Assembly: GCF_021390245.1 (NCBI RefSeq)
Contig: NZ_JAJUXH010000001.1
Span: forward strand, 682,001-746,000
From: Dyadobacter sp. CY323
GTDB taxonomy: Bacteria; Bacteroidota; Bacteroidia; Cytophagales; Spirosomataceae
Reading direction: 5' to 3'
DNA: 64,000 nucleotides
Part shown: positions 15,268-26,100 of the stretch, piece after piece
Layout of the letters: every line of letters starts with the position of its first letter
Numbering within the stretch: position 1 is the first letter of the stretch
The notes under the pieces: generated by a model
Databases searched by the model: none
Seen by the model: only the letters and a program-made list of their open reading frames with translations
What the model was told of the DNA's origin: nothing
Made by a program: the position numbers and the translations under genes

Positions 15268-18243
15268 TTATGGTATTTCGTTCATATTATACCAGGCTTC
15301 CGTACTCCAAAGACTGTTGCCAGCTTGACTGACAATCGTTTTCCGGTTCAAATGAATGTACACCACATGCTTGCTTTTCATGCCCGCCAACTGCAAGGTT
15401 ACTTTCTTTCGGTCGGCAGATACTTTCACGGATTTTACAGCCAGATTTTCGTTATCCATTTTCGGGCCGCCGTAATCGCCGGTTGGTTTAAACCACCATT
15501 GACGAATGTCGTAATCTGATGCTTTCTCGCCTACGCCTTCTTTCAAAGGTTCTGTAAACTCAACTTCGACACCATCCGGCTTAGCCCGCACAGCCAGCAT
15601 TTCAAAGGCGATTTTGTCATTAAATGTCAGCTTTTGCAAACCATAACCCAGCTTGCCGGTATGGCCCCAGTTACCTGTGGAACCTACACCACCAACGTAA
15701 AGTGCATTGTCGGGTCCCCAAACGAGGCGGTTCACGCCAGCTTCCAGGCCTTGTGTAAACCGGAATGCTGCTCCCTGGTAAGAGCCATTTACTTTTTCCG
15801 CAAAAACACGCTTGATCCCGCCATGCGTTACATCGCCATGGATCATTTGATTTTGATAAGGCCCCACATTCAGCCTTGCTGGCTGACTAGGAGAGTTGCC
15901 AATTTCATCCTGGGTAAGCCACACAACCGGCGGCGTTTCCTTCCGGTTTGCAGTACCTTCAAAATCCACAGATCGCGAACCATACCAGGCGCCTTCCTGC
16001 AAATGGATGATCTTATTAGCCGGCAGCCAGTCGCCCTGGTTATCCGCAATGAAGATTTCATTATCCACACCCAAACCAATGCCATTCGGAGTTCTCAGAC
16101 CAGATGCTACAAATGTAAACGAACCGTCTTTTTTGGAAATCTTCACCACTTTTCCACGATCCGGAATTTGCGGTTTGGTGCTCGCGCCGCCCGGGTTAAT
16201 GGCCGTCGCAAGTGTTCCGTAGAAGTAGCCGTCCTTGTAAACCAGCCCGAATGCGAATTCGTGGAAGTTCGCAGATACCTTCCAGCCGTTGCAGATTGTC
16301 TGATATTCGTCGATGATCTCATCTTTGTTCAGGTCGACCAGCTTGGTCAGTTCCTGTTTTTGCATAATGTAAATTTCATCGTCCACGACTTTCAAACCCA
16401 GCGGCTCGGCGAGTCCGTATGCAATGCGTTTTACTTTGATATCATTCGGAGATGCAGCTTTGCGGCCGTCTACAATGTAAACCGAGCCCAGTGAATCCCA
16501 GGTGCTTACTACCATTCTGCCGTCGGCCAGGAAATCCATTCCGCCTACTCTTGGCTGGAAATTATCCGGCCGTGCCTGTGATAATGTAAAGCTAGGGTGC
16601 ACTGCAACGAGCGGCGACTGGTCGCCGGCAACATCCGTTTTTTTGACCTCAACCGGGGTCTGTCCTGTCTTTTTAATGTCAGCTCCTTTATAGGTGAAAA
16701 CGTCGGGCGGCATTACTGTAAATGCTTTGCTGCCGTAAGGTCTCCATTGCAGCGAAAGGCCTTTGCCAAACGATCCCTGATAATATTCAACCTTGAATGG
16801 ATGCTTGCCGGGTTTCAAAATCACCTCGCCGTCGGTAGGCTGCAGCCCGTGGTTCACGCCGTTATCTGCAACCAGTTTGTTGTCGATAAACAGCTTGCCA
16901 CCGTCATCACAAACCAGCCTGAAAACAATGTTGGTCGTCTTTTTAATGTTAATATACCCACTTGCGAAAATGGCGAAGTTGTCTTTCAGATCACCAAAAT
17001 CTCCTTCATCCAAATGCAGCGCGTTGATCGATCCTGATTTTAAAGGCAGCATTTCGTCATTGATTTCAGGAACATTGCCAATGCCGCTGGCAAACTGGTA
17101 AACATTCACGGCAATGCCGGGCTTTTCGGTAGTGGCCGCAGCTTGTGAAGGGTTTACAGATTTTAAAGCGATAGGGTAGGCTGGCTTGGGCATTAACTTG
17201 TTTGCCGCCTGCGCTCTTTCCTTATCTGCATCCAGTTCCAGAATGTAGGATACCATTGTTTCAGCATCCTCTTTTTTGAGGTCCGGGTGCGGCGACATCG
17301 CGATTTGTCCCCAGTTACCGGCGCCGCCTTTAATCACTTTGGTAACCAATGCATTCTTATTCTGACCGGTATTTTCGTAGCGTTCGGCAATGGCTTTGTA
17401 GGCTGGGCCAACCGTTTTTACCTCCTGGTTATGACAGGTATTGCAGTCGCTTTTTGCAAAAAGTCCGGCAATCATTTCTGATTTGCTTTCCTTTTGTTCT
17501 GTAAAAGCCTGCTCCGGTTTTTTGGTCAGGTTTACCGAAAAGGTTGTTTTACCATTGTTGTTCAGGATCAGCTTTCCGTTCATCGCAATGAAGGATTGGT
17601 TCCCGACAGCTTCGTCACGTTTCAAGCCAACAAATTTGCCATTCGTCTTGTAATCCGTTGCTGCCGAAAGTGAGTTTAAATGCATGTTCAGCGATACTAT
17701 AACGCCCGCAGGAACATTCCTGACCGTAAATGCCCGCTCAAAGCCAGCTTTTCCACTTCCAGCCTCAAAAAACTCCGGCTTCTCCTCAATGGAGATTTTC
17801 TTACCCTGATATTCCAGCTCATATTTCAATGTAACCTGATTGTCCAGGATCGTGTGGCCTTTGTAGCTGATCTCCGGCGTCACTTCCTTTCCGTCCGCCA
17901 CGATCCGCCACGGATTTTCGTCCGGTTCCTCCATGTAGGTCGTCCCCGATGAAACCGGCTGCGGGCCGTGCGACGAGGTGTAAACCGGGCCGCCAAAGTT
18001 GATCTTGCCGGTCCAGGCTTTGTACAATGCGGCAGTTTTGGTGTTGTATGCCAGCCAGAGATTGTCGTGCAATGCAATGCTCAAAATTCTGGGGTGCACG
18101 TCGAGGACCGAGCGCAGTACCCAGGCTTCACGCGGCCGCTTCACGTCAGGAAGCGCCTTTTTATGTTCAATAAAAGTAGCTGAGCCGAGTACCGCACACA
18201 AAGTTGCGGTACCCAGCACAGCTAAAAGCTTGCGAGATTTCAT
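15268..18243 (-). CDS. Exported cytochrome c / PA14 / sorbosone-dehydrogenase-like multidomain protein
   Basis: A 991-residue exported protein with an N-terminal signal sequence. After a beta-rich region (about 35-250) comes a cytochrome c domain with the haem site CNTCH (C267, C270, H271) and a likely methionine ligand in IAMSPHPD. A PA14 domain, a carbohydrate-binding beta-barrel, spans about 385-530 (VCDDGGKLFIDNKLV). A glucose/sorbosone-dehydrogenase-type beta-propeller follows from about 555 to 880 (GGMDFLADGRMVVSTW, GLRTPNGIGLG, HLQEGAWYG). The design points to periplasmic oxidation of a sugar or glycoside with electrons leaving through haem. It is the last gene of a SusC-SusD operon, 11 bases after the SusD gene, supporting a glycan substrate. 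The exact sugar and the cofactor are not readable. Confidence 0.82.
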   Translation of the reverse strand: MKSRKLLAVLGTATLCAVLGSATFIEHKKALPDVKRPREAWVLRSVLDVHPRILSIALHDNLWLAYNTKTAALYKAWTGKINFGGPVYTSSHGPQPVSSGTTYMEEPDENPWRIVADGKEVTPEISYKGHTILDNQVTLKYELEYQGKKISIEEKPEFFEAGSGKAGFERAFTVRNVPAGVIVSLNMHLNSLSAATDYKTNGKFVGLKRDEAVGNQSFIAMNGKLILNNNGKTTFSVNLTKKPEQAFTEQKESKSEMIAGLFAKSDCNTCHNQEVKTVGPAYKAIAERYENTGQNKNALVTKVIKGGAGNWGQIAMSPHPDLKKEDAETMVSYILELDADKERAQAANKLMPKPAYPIALKSVNPSQAAATTEKPGIAVNVYQFASGIGNVPEINDEMLPLKSGSINALHLDEGDFGDLKDNFAIFASGYINIKKTTNIVFRLVCDDGGKLFIDNKLVADNGVNHGLQPTDGEVILKPGKHPFKVEYYQGSFGKGLSLQWRPYGSKAFTVMPPDVFTYKGADIKKTGQTPVEVKKTDVAGDQSPLVAVHPSFTLSQARPDNFQPRVGGMDFLADGRMVVSTWDSLGSVYIVDGRKAASPNDIKVKRIAYGLAEPLGLKVVDDEIYIMQKQELTKLVDLNKDEIIDEYQTICNGWKVSANFHEFAFGLVYKDGYFYGTLATAINPGGASTKPQIPDRGKVVKISKKDGSFTFVASGLRTPNGIGLGVDNEIFIADNQGDWLPANKIIHLQEGAWYGSRSVDFEGTANRKETPPVVWLTQDEIGNSPSQPARLNVGPYQNQMIHGDVTHGGIKRVFAEKVNGSYQGAAFRFTQGLEAGVNRLVWGPDNALYVGGVGSTGNWGHTGKLGYGLQKLTFNDKIAFEMLAVRAKPDGVEVEFTEPLKEGVGEKASDYDIRQWWFKPTGDYGGPKMDNENLAVKSVKVSADRKKVTLQLAGMKSKHVVYIHLNRKTIVSQAGNSLWSTEAWYNMNEIP

Positions 18244-18254
18244 TTAATGTTGAT

Positions 18255-19982
18255 TTAATAACCTGGGTTTTGCTTCAATTGAGGTGAAGCATTCAATACA
18301 TTCTGACCGATCGGGAAAATGTCTGTGTGGTTGTCGCCATCCGGCTTCTTGTCCCACCAGGTACCGGTGCTGAACACGCCCCAGCGAACCAGGTCCGTTC
18401 TTCTTCTGCCTTCCGCCAAAAACTCGCGCATCCATTCGTCCAGCATTTCCTGGTCGGTCAGATCGCTGCCATTTGCCTTGTAAAGGCTTGGCGAGCCAGC
18501 GGGATAGTTGCGTTTACGGACTGCGTTCAATGCTAATGCAGCACCAGCTTTGTCGCCCGCCCGATATTTACATTCAGCCAATGAATAATAGATCTCGGCA
18601 AAGCGTATTTCCGCGTATGCCGAAGAGATTTTGTTCTGATCGTCGCTCGGGTAGTACGGATATTTCACCGGGTAAAGTCCGGAATTATTATCCCCGTTAT
18701 TCATATTCGAAACCTTGTCGGCGATCTTGGTCCCTGGTTTTGCATCCAGGAATTTACCCACCTGATCACGTAAGAAAAGAGCATAAGGGCCTTTGAAACC
18801 TCTCACTGTATCCGCCTTTCCAGCCGGATTGGTGTATGGCAAATAACCGTACAGGAACATTCCCTCACGCTTGCTGTTGCCCAGGTTTTTGTATTTTTTC
18901 AAACGGACATCATCCTTGTATTTCTGGAACTTGATGAATGGTTTTCCCAATGCGAAGTTGTACTCTACACTATCCACATCGCGGCCCGGCTGCATGGCAT
19001 ATTTCGGGTTAGCATTGCCAAAATCGGTGAATCCGAAATAGCTTGGCGCCAGATTCGGAAGCATCCAGAAATACATTCCGCCATCGTACTGCCAGTGGGT
19101 TTGAGCAAAACTGCCCGGGAAACCAAAAATCGTTTCCTTGGAAGTCGGATTAGTATAGTCAAAAGGTGCGTCCCAGCGGCTTTCCAATGCATACGTACCA
19201 TATTTGCCATCGATGATATCCTGAGCCACTTTGGCGCAATCTGCAAAACGGTCTGTGCCGGTGTACACTTTTGCGTTCAGGTACAGGCGTACCAGCAAGG
19301 AAGCCGCACCGCCCTGGGTCCAGCGACCTACCACATTATCGCCCAGAGTGGTGTTGGTCGAAAGTTTCGGAAGTGCATCTTTCAGCTCCTGTTCGATGAA
19401 TGCAAATGCTTCCTGCGGCGAAACCTGCGGACCTCCCTCGGTTTGCCCTTTTACTTTGGTAACAATGACAATGTTGCGGTAAAAATCCAGCAAACGAATG
19501 TTCAGCCACGCACGCAGCACTTTCAGCTCTGCGATCATGCCGTCCAGCTCTTCACGCGTCATCTCGAATTTGGAAGGATCGGTAATGCCCTCCAGATCTT
19601 CCAGTGAGTTGGTAGCCAGCGTCACCCCACCATAAAGCGCGTTCCATGGATCACTGGTAAAGCCATCCTGGGCTGTCCAGGTGTGGTAATGCACGCGCTG
19701 GAACTGCCCGCCGTCAAACCAGTCTCCCTGACGGTTGATGGTCATCATTTCGTCGGAGCTGTTCTCCTGCAGCATAAAAGTACCGCCGCCCTGAATGCTC
19801 CAATAGCTGTGTTCGAATGCCCTCAGAAAGTCCCGCGTCACGTCTTCACGTGTTTGCAGAAAGTTTTCGGAGGTAATCCTGTCGAATAGTTCTTCGTCCA
19901 GGTTGGTGCAGCCCGCCGTCACCGAAAGCAGTGCGCAGGCAGCAAACCTGAGTATGTATTTTGAAATGTGATTCGTTTTCAT
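18255..19982 (-). CDS. SusD/RagB-family glycan-binding lipoprotein
   Basis: A 575-residue outer-membrane lipoprotein; the lipobox is in LLSVTAGC with the cysteine near residue 25. The N-terminal DLEDLYRITSENF-like segment (NLDEELFDRITSENFLQT), the TPR-like helices and the C-terminal IRFAEIYYSLAECKYRAGDKAGA and EFLAEGRRRTDLVRWG blocks define the RagB/SusD family. It lids the partner SusC channel and captures substrate at the surface. It lies 21 bases after the SusC gene and before the PA14/cytochrome gene. Ends in PQLKQNPGY, the standard C-terminus. Confidence 0.93.
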   Translation of the reverse strand: MKTNHISKYILRFAACALLSVTAGCTNLDEELFDRITSENFLQTREDVTRDFLRAFEHSYWSIQGGGTFMLQENSSDEMMTINRQGDWFDGGQFQRVHYHTWTAQDGFTSDPWNALYGGVTLATNSLEDLEGITDPSKFEMTREELDGMIAELKVLRAWLNIRLLDFYRNIVIVTKVKGQTEGGPQVSPQEAFAFIEQELKDALPKLSTNTTLGDNVVGRWTQGGAASLLVRLYLNAKVYTGTDRFADCAKVAQDIIDGKYGTYALESRWDAPFDYTNPTSKETIFGFPGSFAQTHWQYDGGMYFWMLPNLAPSYFGFTDFGNANPKYAMQPGRDVDSVEYNFALGKPFIKFQKYKDDVRLKKYKNLGNSKREGMFLYGYLPYTNPAGKADTVRGFKGPYALFLRDQVGKFLDAKPGTKIADKVSNMNNGDNNSGLYPVKYPYYPSDDQNKISSAYAEIRFAEIYYSLAECKYRAGDKAGAALALNAVRKRNYPAGSPSLYKANGSDLTDQEMLDEWMREFLAEGRRRTDLVRWGVFSTGTWWDKKPDGDNHTDIFPIGQNVLNASPQLKQNPGY

Positions 19983-20003
19983 TTTTGGAATTAAATCAGC
20001 CTA

Positions 20004-23000
20004 TTAAAAAGTAAGTTGTAATCCCAGCAACAACTGTGTTGTGGAAGGATAGTAATTCAGCGTACCGCCATTATCACGGTTTGTGCTCACACCCGGATAA
20101 AGTCCGTTTACCTGGACCAGGTCTGGATCTCCGCCGCTGAACTTGGTGAATGTGGCCAGGTTCCTGGTGGTGGCATAAACCCGCGCCGACTGCATGAATT
20201 TGCTTTTCAGCGGCTGCGTGTAGCTCAGCGTAATGTTGTCAACTTTCAAAAACCCGCCATTTTCCAGGAAGTAATCCGAAAGCGAAGAGTACGTTGAAGT
20301 GCTTGTCAGCTTCGAATATTTACCGCCATCAAATGCCGAGGACAACACGTTTACGTTCTGCTGCGTCGCCGGTGTGCCCAGGTAAAAAGCGTAAGTGTTA
20401 AAAAGTTTGTAACCGAATGCACCCCGCAGGAACACGCTCAGGTCCCAGTTTTTATATTTAAATGAATTGGTAAGCCCTGTTGTAAACTTGGGAAGACCAT
20501 TGCCTACAATTTGCTTGTCGTCGTTGTTGGCTTCGTTGGCAGGGATGATGTCACCGTTCTTGTTATACACCAGCAATGCGCCGTTGTCATTCACACCCGC
20601 GGATTTAAGCGCATAAAAACTTCCAATCCGCTGATCTTCCTGCAAACGCTGAATGGTTCCCGGACTTCCCGGCGCAGGCATGCCAACGACATCAATGTAC
20701 TTCTGGCCTTTATATAGCTCATTGGAAAACGAGACAAATTTATTATCGTTAAATGCGCCCGTCGCACTGATGTTGTAGCTGAAATCGCCTTTGTTAACCA
20801 CAGTTGCACTCAACTGCAGTTCAAGCCCGGAGTTCCGCATGGTGCCCACATTCGCAAATGTTTGTCCCTGAATATTTGGCGGGTTGGCTACATTGTAATT
20901 ACCCAACAGATCTTTATTGGTGCGCACATAATAGTTCACGCTACCGTTGATCTTGCTGCTGAAAAGTTCGAAGTCAACGCCCACATTGAAGTTGGCGGCT
21001 TTCTCCCAGCGCAGGTTGTAGTTGGTGTTCTGGCTTGGGCCCCACACCTGGTACGAACTTCCATTGTAAGGATAGTAACCGTAACCGCCGTATGTGTCCA
21101 GCGACAGGTAATTACCAAAATCCTGGTTACCCGTTTCGCCATAATCCGCCCGCAGTTTCAGTTCGTTAAGCCAGGGAATATCTTTCAAAAAGCTTTCCTG
21201 CGTCGCGCGCCATGCAAAGGATGCCGCCGGGAAATAACCCCATTTGTTGTCATAACCAAACTTGGAAGATCCTTCTCTGCGAAGACTTGCAGACAGGTAA
21301 TATTTCTGATCGAAGTCATAGTTCACACGTCCGAAAAACGCGATCAGTTTTGAGCTGTTCTTGTAAGATCCTACACCATTAATGCCTTTTTCCACATTCC
21401 ACAATCCGGTTCCGAGACCGTTGTAAGTAAGTACATTGGATGGGAATTTTTCATTGGATGCATTAAAACCAGATTCGGTAAAATACTGGAATGAGTATCC
21501 TGCAAGCAGTTTCACGGAATGCTTGCCCTTATCCAGGAAATAATTTCCCAGCCATTCCAAACTTTTCTGATCTTTCTCTTCCAGCGCCTGAGATGCTGTG
21601 TTACGACCGTTACCATTGATCACGGGTGTAATGTTGGAAGGCGTAAAGTTCATGATGCGCTGCGATAAGCTCACCTCACCGAAAGTAAGGACTGTGTTCA
21701 GGTTTTCAAGAATGTTCAGTTTTGCCGATCCATTCAAATCCAGCGACTTGTGCTCCCTGTCTTGCAGTACATTCGTGGCATATTCCACCGGGTTGTTCGC
21801 AAAAAAACCGGAAGTAATGTAATTAAACTTACCTGTCGAATCTCTTACCGGCTGGGTTGGGTTCAGCGTCAATGCAAAATTATATGCGCTGTAATCGGCT
21901 TCGCTGATTTTCGCATAACGCGGCGCTACGCTGAAAGTCAGGGCAAGCAGATTATTGGCCGTAGTGTGGTTAATGTTCACCCGGCCGCCGTATTCTTTTT
22001 TCCCCGAACGCAGGTCAATGCCGTTTGCATCGCGGTAATCTACGGACGTAAAGTAATTGGTCTGCCCGTTTCCGCCCGAGAACTGCAAGGTATGCTTGTG
22101 CGAGAACGATGGCTGACGGCTCACTTCCTTCATCCAGTTGGTATTTCCGCCAAAGTCTACCCCGCGATTGTTAGCCAGGAATTGGTCTTTGTTCAGCACC
22201 GACAATTGATTTGTCAAATAGTCAAATGTGGTGTAACCGTCATAGAATAAACGCGGTTCGGACGAGCCTTTTTTGGTCGTAATCACAATAACCCCGTTGC
22301 TTCCGCGTGTTCCGTAAATTGCCGAAGCCGCGCCGCCTTTGAGCACGTCAATGGATTCGATCTCGTTTTGGTTAATGTTGTCAATGTTTCCGCCCGGGAT
22401 ACCATTGATGACAAACAAAGGCCCAAGTCCCGCGCTGCGCGAAGATGCCCCGCGAAGCTGAATGTTCGGCGAAGAGTTTGGATCGGCAGTCGACGTGTTG
22501 GTGATCGAAAGGCCGGCCACTTTACCCTGAATGGACATCAGCGGGTTATTGCCGCCGACGCGCAGCAAGTCTTTTTCGGACAAGTGGGTAATGGCGCTGG
22601 AAACCTCTCTTTTGTTCAAAGATCCATAACCGATCACGACCACTTCGTTGAGCGTTTTCTGATCTTCTTCAAGCGTCACATCCACCGTGGATTTGTTGGT
22701 TACATCCACATCCTGAGCCACATACCCTACGCTTGAAACCGTAATCGTTTTAGCTCCTGCCGGAAGTTGCAGGGTGAATTTTCCTTCCACGTCGGTGGTG
22801 GTCCCGTTGCTTGTGCCTTTCTCGACAACCGAAACACCCGGCAAAGCGCCTTGTTTATCGGAAATTTTACCGGAAATGGATTTGCCCGTCTGAGCCTGAG
22901 CGACTCCGGACATGGCTACGAAGATGCCCAAAAGCATTGCCAGCGCAGTCTTTGCGGACCATAGCATGTGCATCGGCTTTTTAGCTGCTTGTGCCAGTTT

Positions 23001-23018
23001 ATAAAAATTTTTTTTCAT
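20004..23018 (-). CDS. SusC/RagA-family TonB-dependent outer-membrane transporter
   Basis: A 1004-residue protein: a long signal peptide ending near GVAQAQ, a carboxypeptidase-D-regulatory-like domain (about 47-120), the EVVVIGYGSLNKREVSSAI TonB-box/plug start, the plug with GIPGGNIDNINQNEIESIDVLKGGAASAIYG, and a 22-strand-type barrel ending QLLLGLQLTF. It imports oligomers with energy from TonB-ExbBD. First gene of a three-gene minus-strand operon and divergent from the HTCS regulator across about 170 bases. No STN domain, so control by an ECF/FecR pair is not expected, consistent with the HTCS next door. Confidence 0.95.
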   Translation of the reverse strand: MKKNFYKLAQAAKKPMHMLWSAKTALAMLLGIFVAMSGVAQAQTGKSISGKISDKQGALPGVSVVEKGTSNGTTTDVEGKFTLQLPAGAKTITVSSVGYVAQDVDVTNKSTVDVTLEEDQKTLNEVVVIGYGSLNKREVSSAITHLSEKDLLRVGGNNPLMSIQGKVAGLSITNTSTADPNSSPNIQLRGASSRSAGLGPLFVINGIPGGNIDNINQNEIESIDVLKGGAASAIYGTRGSNGVIVITTKKGSSEPRLFYDGYTTFDYLTNQLSVLNKDQFLANNRGVDFGGNTNWMKEVSRQPSFSHKHTLQFSGGNGQTNYFTSVDYRDANGIDLRSGKKEYGGRVNINHTTANNLLALTFSVAPRYAKISEADYSAYNFALTLNPTQPVRDSTGKFNYITSGFFANNPVEYATNVLQDREHKSLDLNGSAKLNILENLNTVLTFGEVSLSQRIMNFTPSNITPVINGNGRNTASQALEEKDQKSLEWLGNYFLDKGKHSVKLLAGYSFQYFTESGFNASNEKFPSNVLTYNGLGTGLWNVEKGINGVGSYKNSSKLIAFFGRVNYDFDQKYYLSASLRREGSSKFGYDNKWGYFPAASFAWRATQESFLKDIPWLNELKLRADYGETGNQDFGNYLSLDTYGGYGYYPYNGSSYQVWGPSQNTNYNLRWEKAANFNVGVDFELFSSKINGSVNYYVRTNKDLLGNYNVANPPNIQGQTFANVGTMRNSGLELQLSATVVNKGDFSYNISATGAFNDNKFVSFSNELYKGQKYIDVVGMPAPGSPGTIQRLQEDQRIGSFYALKSAGVNDNGALLVYNKNGDIIPANEANNDDKQIVGNGLPKFTTGLTNSFKYKNWDLSVFLRGAFGYKLFNTYAFYLGTPATQQNVNVLSSAFDGGKYSKLTSTSTYSSLSDYFLENGGFLKVDNITLSYTQPLKSKFMQSARVYATTRNLATFTKFSGGDPDLVQVNGLYPGVSTNRDNGGTLNYYPSTTQLLLGLQLTF

Positions 23019-23187
23019 TAAAATTGTTGTTTAAGCGGGTTCTATGCTTACGAACTTGTTACTATATGATTAATTAATAGGACTTATTTAAACTTCCGCG
23101 AAGTTCATTCATTGCTGATTAATGGAATGATCTGTGAGTCTCAATTTCAGATCAAACCGTCTCATCCTTTATAAATGTTATTTACCA

Positions 23188-26100
23188 ATGATTTTGCAGG
23201 GATATATTTATAATGTGAAAGATCTGCTTATTACGTTCTGCTGCCTGTTTCTGTATCTGACCTGCCCCGGTCAGGATGTTCCGTATTATTTCAAAAACTA
23301 CAAAGTTTCCAACGGCCTTTCGGGCAATGCTACCGGAGATATTATTCAGGATAAAAAGGGATTCATCTGGATCGCCAGCCGCAATGGACTTAACCGGTTT
23401 GACGGCAACTCTTTCAAGATTTTCAGGAGCAAACAAGGCGATTCGACCAGTTTGGGGAGCAACTCCGTTTTTTCACTTTATGAGGACATCCATCAAAAGC
23501 TTTGGATCGGCACACATAAAGGAGTTTACATGTATAATCCCGTCCTCGACCAGTTCTCGGCCTTTAAGCTGATCCGCGCCGGAGAGGTGCGCGTGATCCG
23601 GGGCGACAAGCAGGGTAATGTCTGGATCATTTCGGACAACCGCCTTTTCAGATACAATTCCAAAACACAAAAAATCAGCACATTTTCCTGGGATGCCAAT
23701 GTCATTTCCATTCATATTTCGGGCGATGGAATCGTCTGGATTGCAAGCAGCAATGGCATGGTAAGGCGCTTTAATGCTGTTACCAACGACTTCACTGAAT
23801 TTGACATTGCCCGCCTGGTAGGCGAAAAGGATGTTTTTGGCAATATCGTGGTGCATGCTGTGGCGGATTCAGCTTTGCTGGTAGGGAGTATGCACCGCGT
23901 GCAGCTGGTTAACTTTAAAAACGGTAAAGTGGAAGACATTTCCGGGCTAACGGGCAAGCAGGAAGACATTCAGATTCATGCCATTTACAAGCATGGTGAC
24001 GGCAAATTCTGGCTTGGCTCCGAGTCTGGTCTTTACATTCTGGACCTGAAAAGGAGAAAATTAAACCAGATCGTCAAAGAGAAATACAATGCTTACTCGA
24101 TCACCGACAACATTGTGAATGCGATTTTCAAAGATAGGGAAGGGGGGATCTGGGTGAGCACGCAGTTTGGGGGCGTCAATTATTATTCTTCCGAGTTCAA
24201 CCGTTTTCATAAATATTTTCCGCAGCCCGGCAACAGCATCAGCGGGAATCTGGTCCACGAAATTACCAAAGATCAATATGGCAAGCTTTGGGTCGGCACT
24301 GAAGATGCAGGGCTGAACCAGCTCGATCTGCAAACCGGAACATTCAAATCGTTTTTGCCCGATGGAAAAAAAGGCAGCATAACTTACCGGAACCTGCATG
24401 GACTGGTGGCTGACGGCGACCATTTGTGGATCGGCACTTACGAGCACGGGCTGGACGTGATGGATTTGAAAACCAATAAGGTCGTGCGGCATTACAGCAC
24501 CAATATGCCCAACACGTTCGGCAGCAATTTCATAGTCACATTATACAAAACCCGCAGCTCGGACATTTTGGTCGGGACGTGGTCGGGGCTGTTTAAATAC
24601 AACCGCGATACGGACGATTTTTCGCCGATGGAGTTCTTCAATACACAGATTCAGAGCATTCATGAAGACAATCAGGGAACGCTGTGGGTGGCAAGTTATG
24701 GAGGAGGGATTTCTTATTTCAATCCAAAAACCAATAAAAAAGGAAGGATACAATACGAGGCCGGAAAATCTGACGGACTACCCGATAACTACATTAACAG
24801 TCTATATCAAAGCAAAAACGGCGATTTCTGGTTTTGCACCGAGCACGGTTTGTCGCGCTACAATGCAGGCACGAAGAAATTTAAAAATTACCGCATTGAA
24901 GACGGCCTGCCTGATAACCAGGTTTTCAGGGTTTTGGAAGACGAGCAGGGGGATTTCTGGATTTCGACCTCACGCGGCCTGTCGATGTTGGATTCCCAAA
25001 CGGGAAAGTTCACGAATTACAACGAGGCCAACGGGCTTCCCAGCGAGCAATTCAACTATAATTCTTCCTACAAAAATGACGACGGAACGCTGTTTTTCGG
25101 CACGGTTGCGGGGCTAATCAGCTTTAAACCCGGCACATTCGTGAAGAATGCATACGTGCCGCCGGTGTACATTACAGGCATTCAGTCGAATAACCAGGAG
25201 CTGCGCATTGGTGGCAAGGATTCGTCTCTGACGGAGTCGCCCATTTACGCCAAATCGATCAAACTTCCCTACGACCGCTCGAACCTGACGTTCGATGTGG
25301 CCGCACTTAGTTACGTGATCCCGCAAATGAACCGGTATATGTATCAAATGGAAGGTCTTGACGGGCAATGGCTTACCGTGAGCAATAACAGAAAGATCTA
25401 TTTTTCAAAACTCCCGCCGGGGCATTATGTGTTACGGATTAAGGGATCAAATAACGATCAGGTCTGGAATGGCCGCGAGACCAGGCTCAGCATCGAAATC
25501 CTGCCACCGTGGTGGGCGACGATCTGGGCCTATTTTCTTTACGCAGCATTTGCAGGCGCGATTGTTATAATCCTGCTGCGCTACTATCATTGGGCGGTAG
25601 CCGAGAAAAACAAACGGGAAATTGAAACCATTGAAATTGGCAAGGAACGAGAGATCTACAATGCTAAAATCGACTTTTTTACCAACGTTGCCCATGAAAT
25701 CAGAACCCCACTGACGCTCATCAAAATGCCGCTCGACAAGCTGCTGGCTGATGAAAATGCCGATGCGGAAACATTTGAAAACCTGACTATGATCAATAAA
25801 AATGCCAACCGTCTCATTGATTTGACCAATCAGCTGCTGGATTTCCGGAAAGCCGAGGCGAATAATTTTAGTCTGAACTTTACCAAAACGGATATTAACG
25901 AGCTGCTCAGCGACGTGTTTGCCACATTCAGGCCGGCAGCGGAGCAGAAGAATTTAACCTATAAAATCGAGCTTCCCCGCATCACATTACACGCTTATGT
26001 GGACATTGAAGCATGCAAAAAAATCATCACTAACCTGATCAACAACGCGATCAAATACGCGGATAATGCAGTTAAGATCAGGCTTTTGCCATTCAGCAGC

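Noticed and set aside
15634-16494. A 286-codon plus-strand frame inside the cytochrome/PA14 gene
   Set aside because: Mirror frame of a multidomain gene with clear motifs; no domain or promoter of its own.
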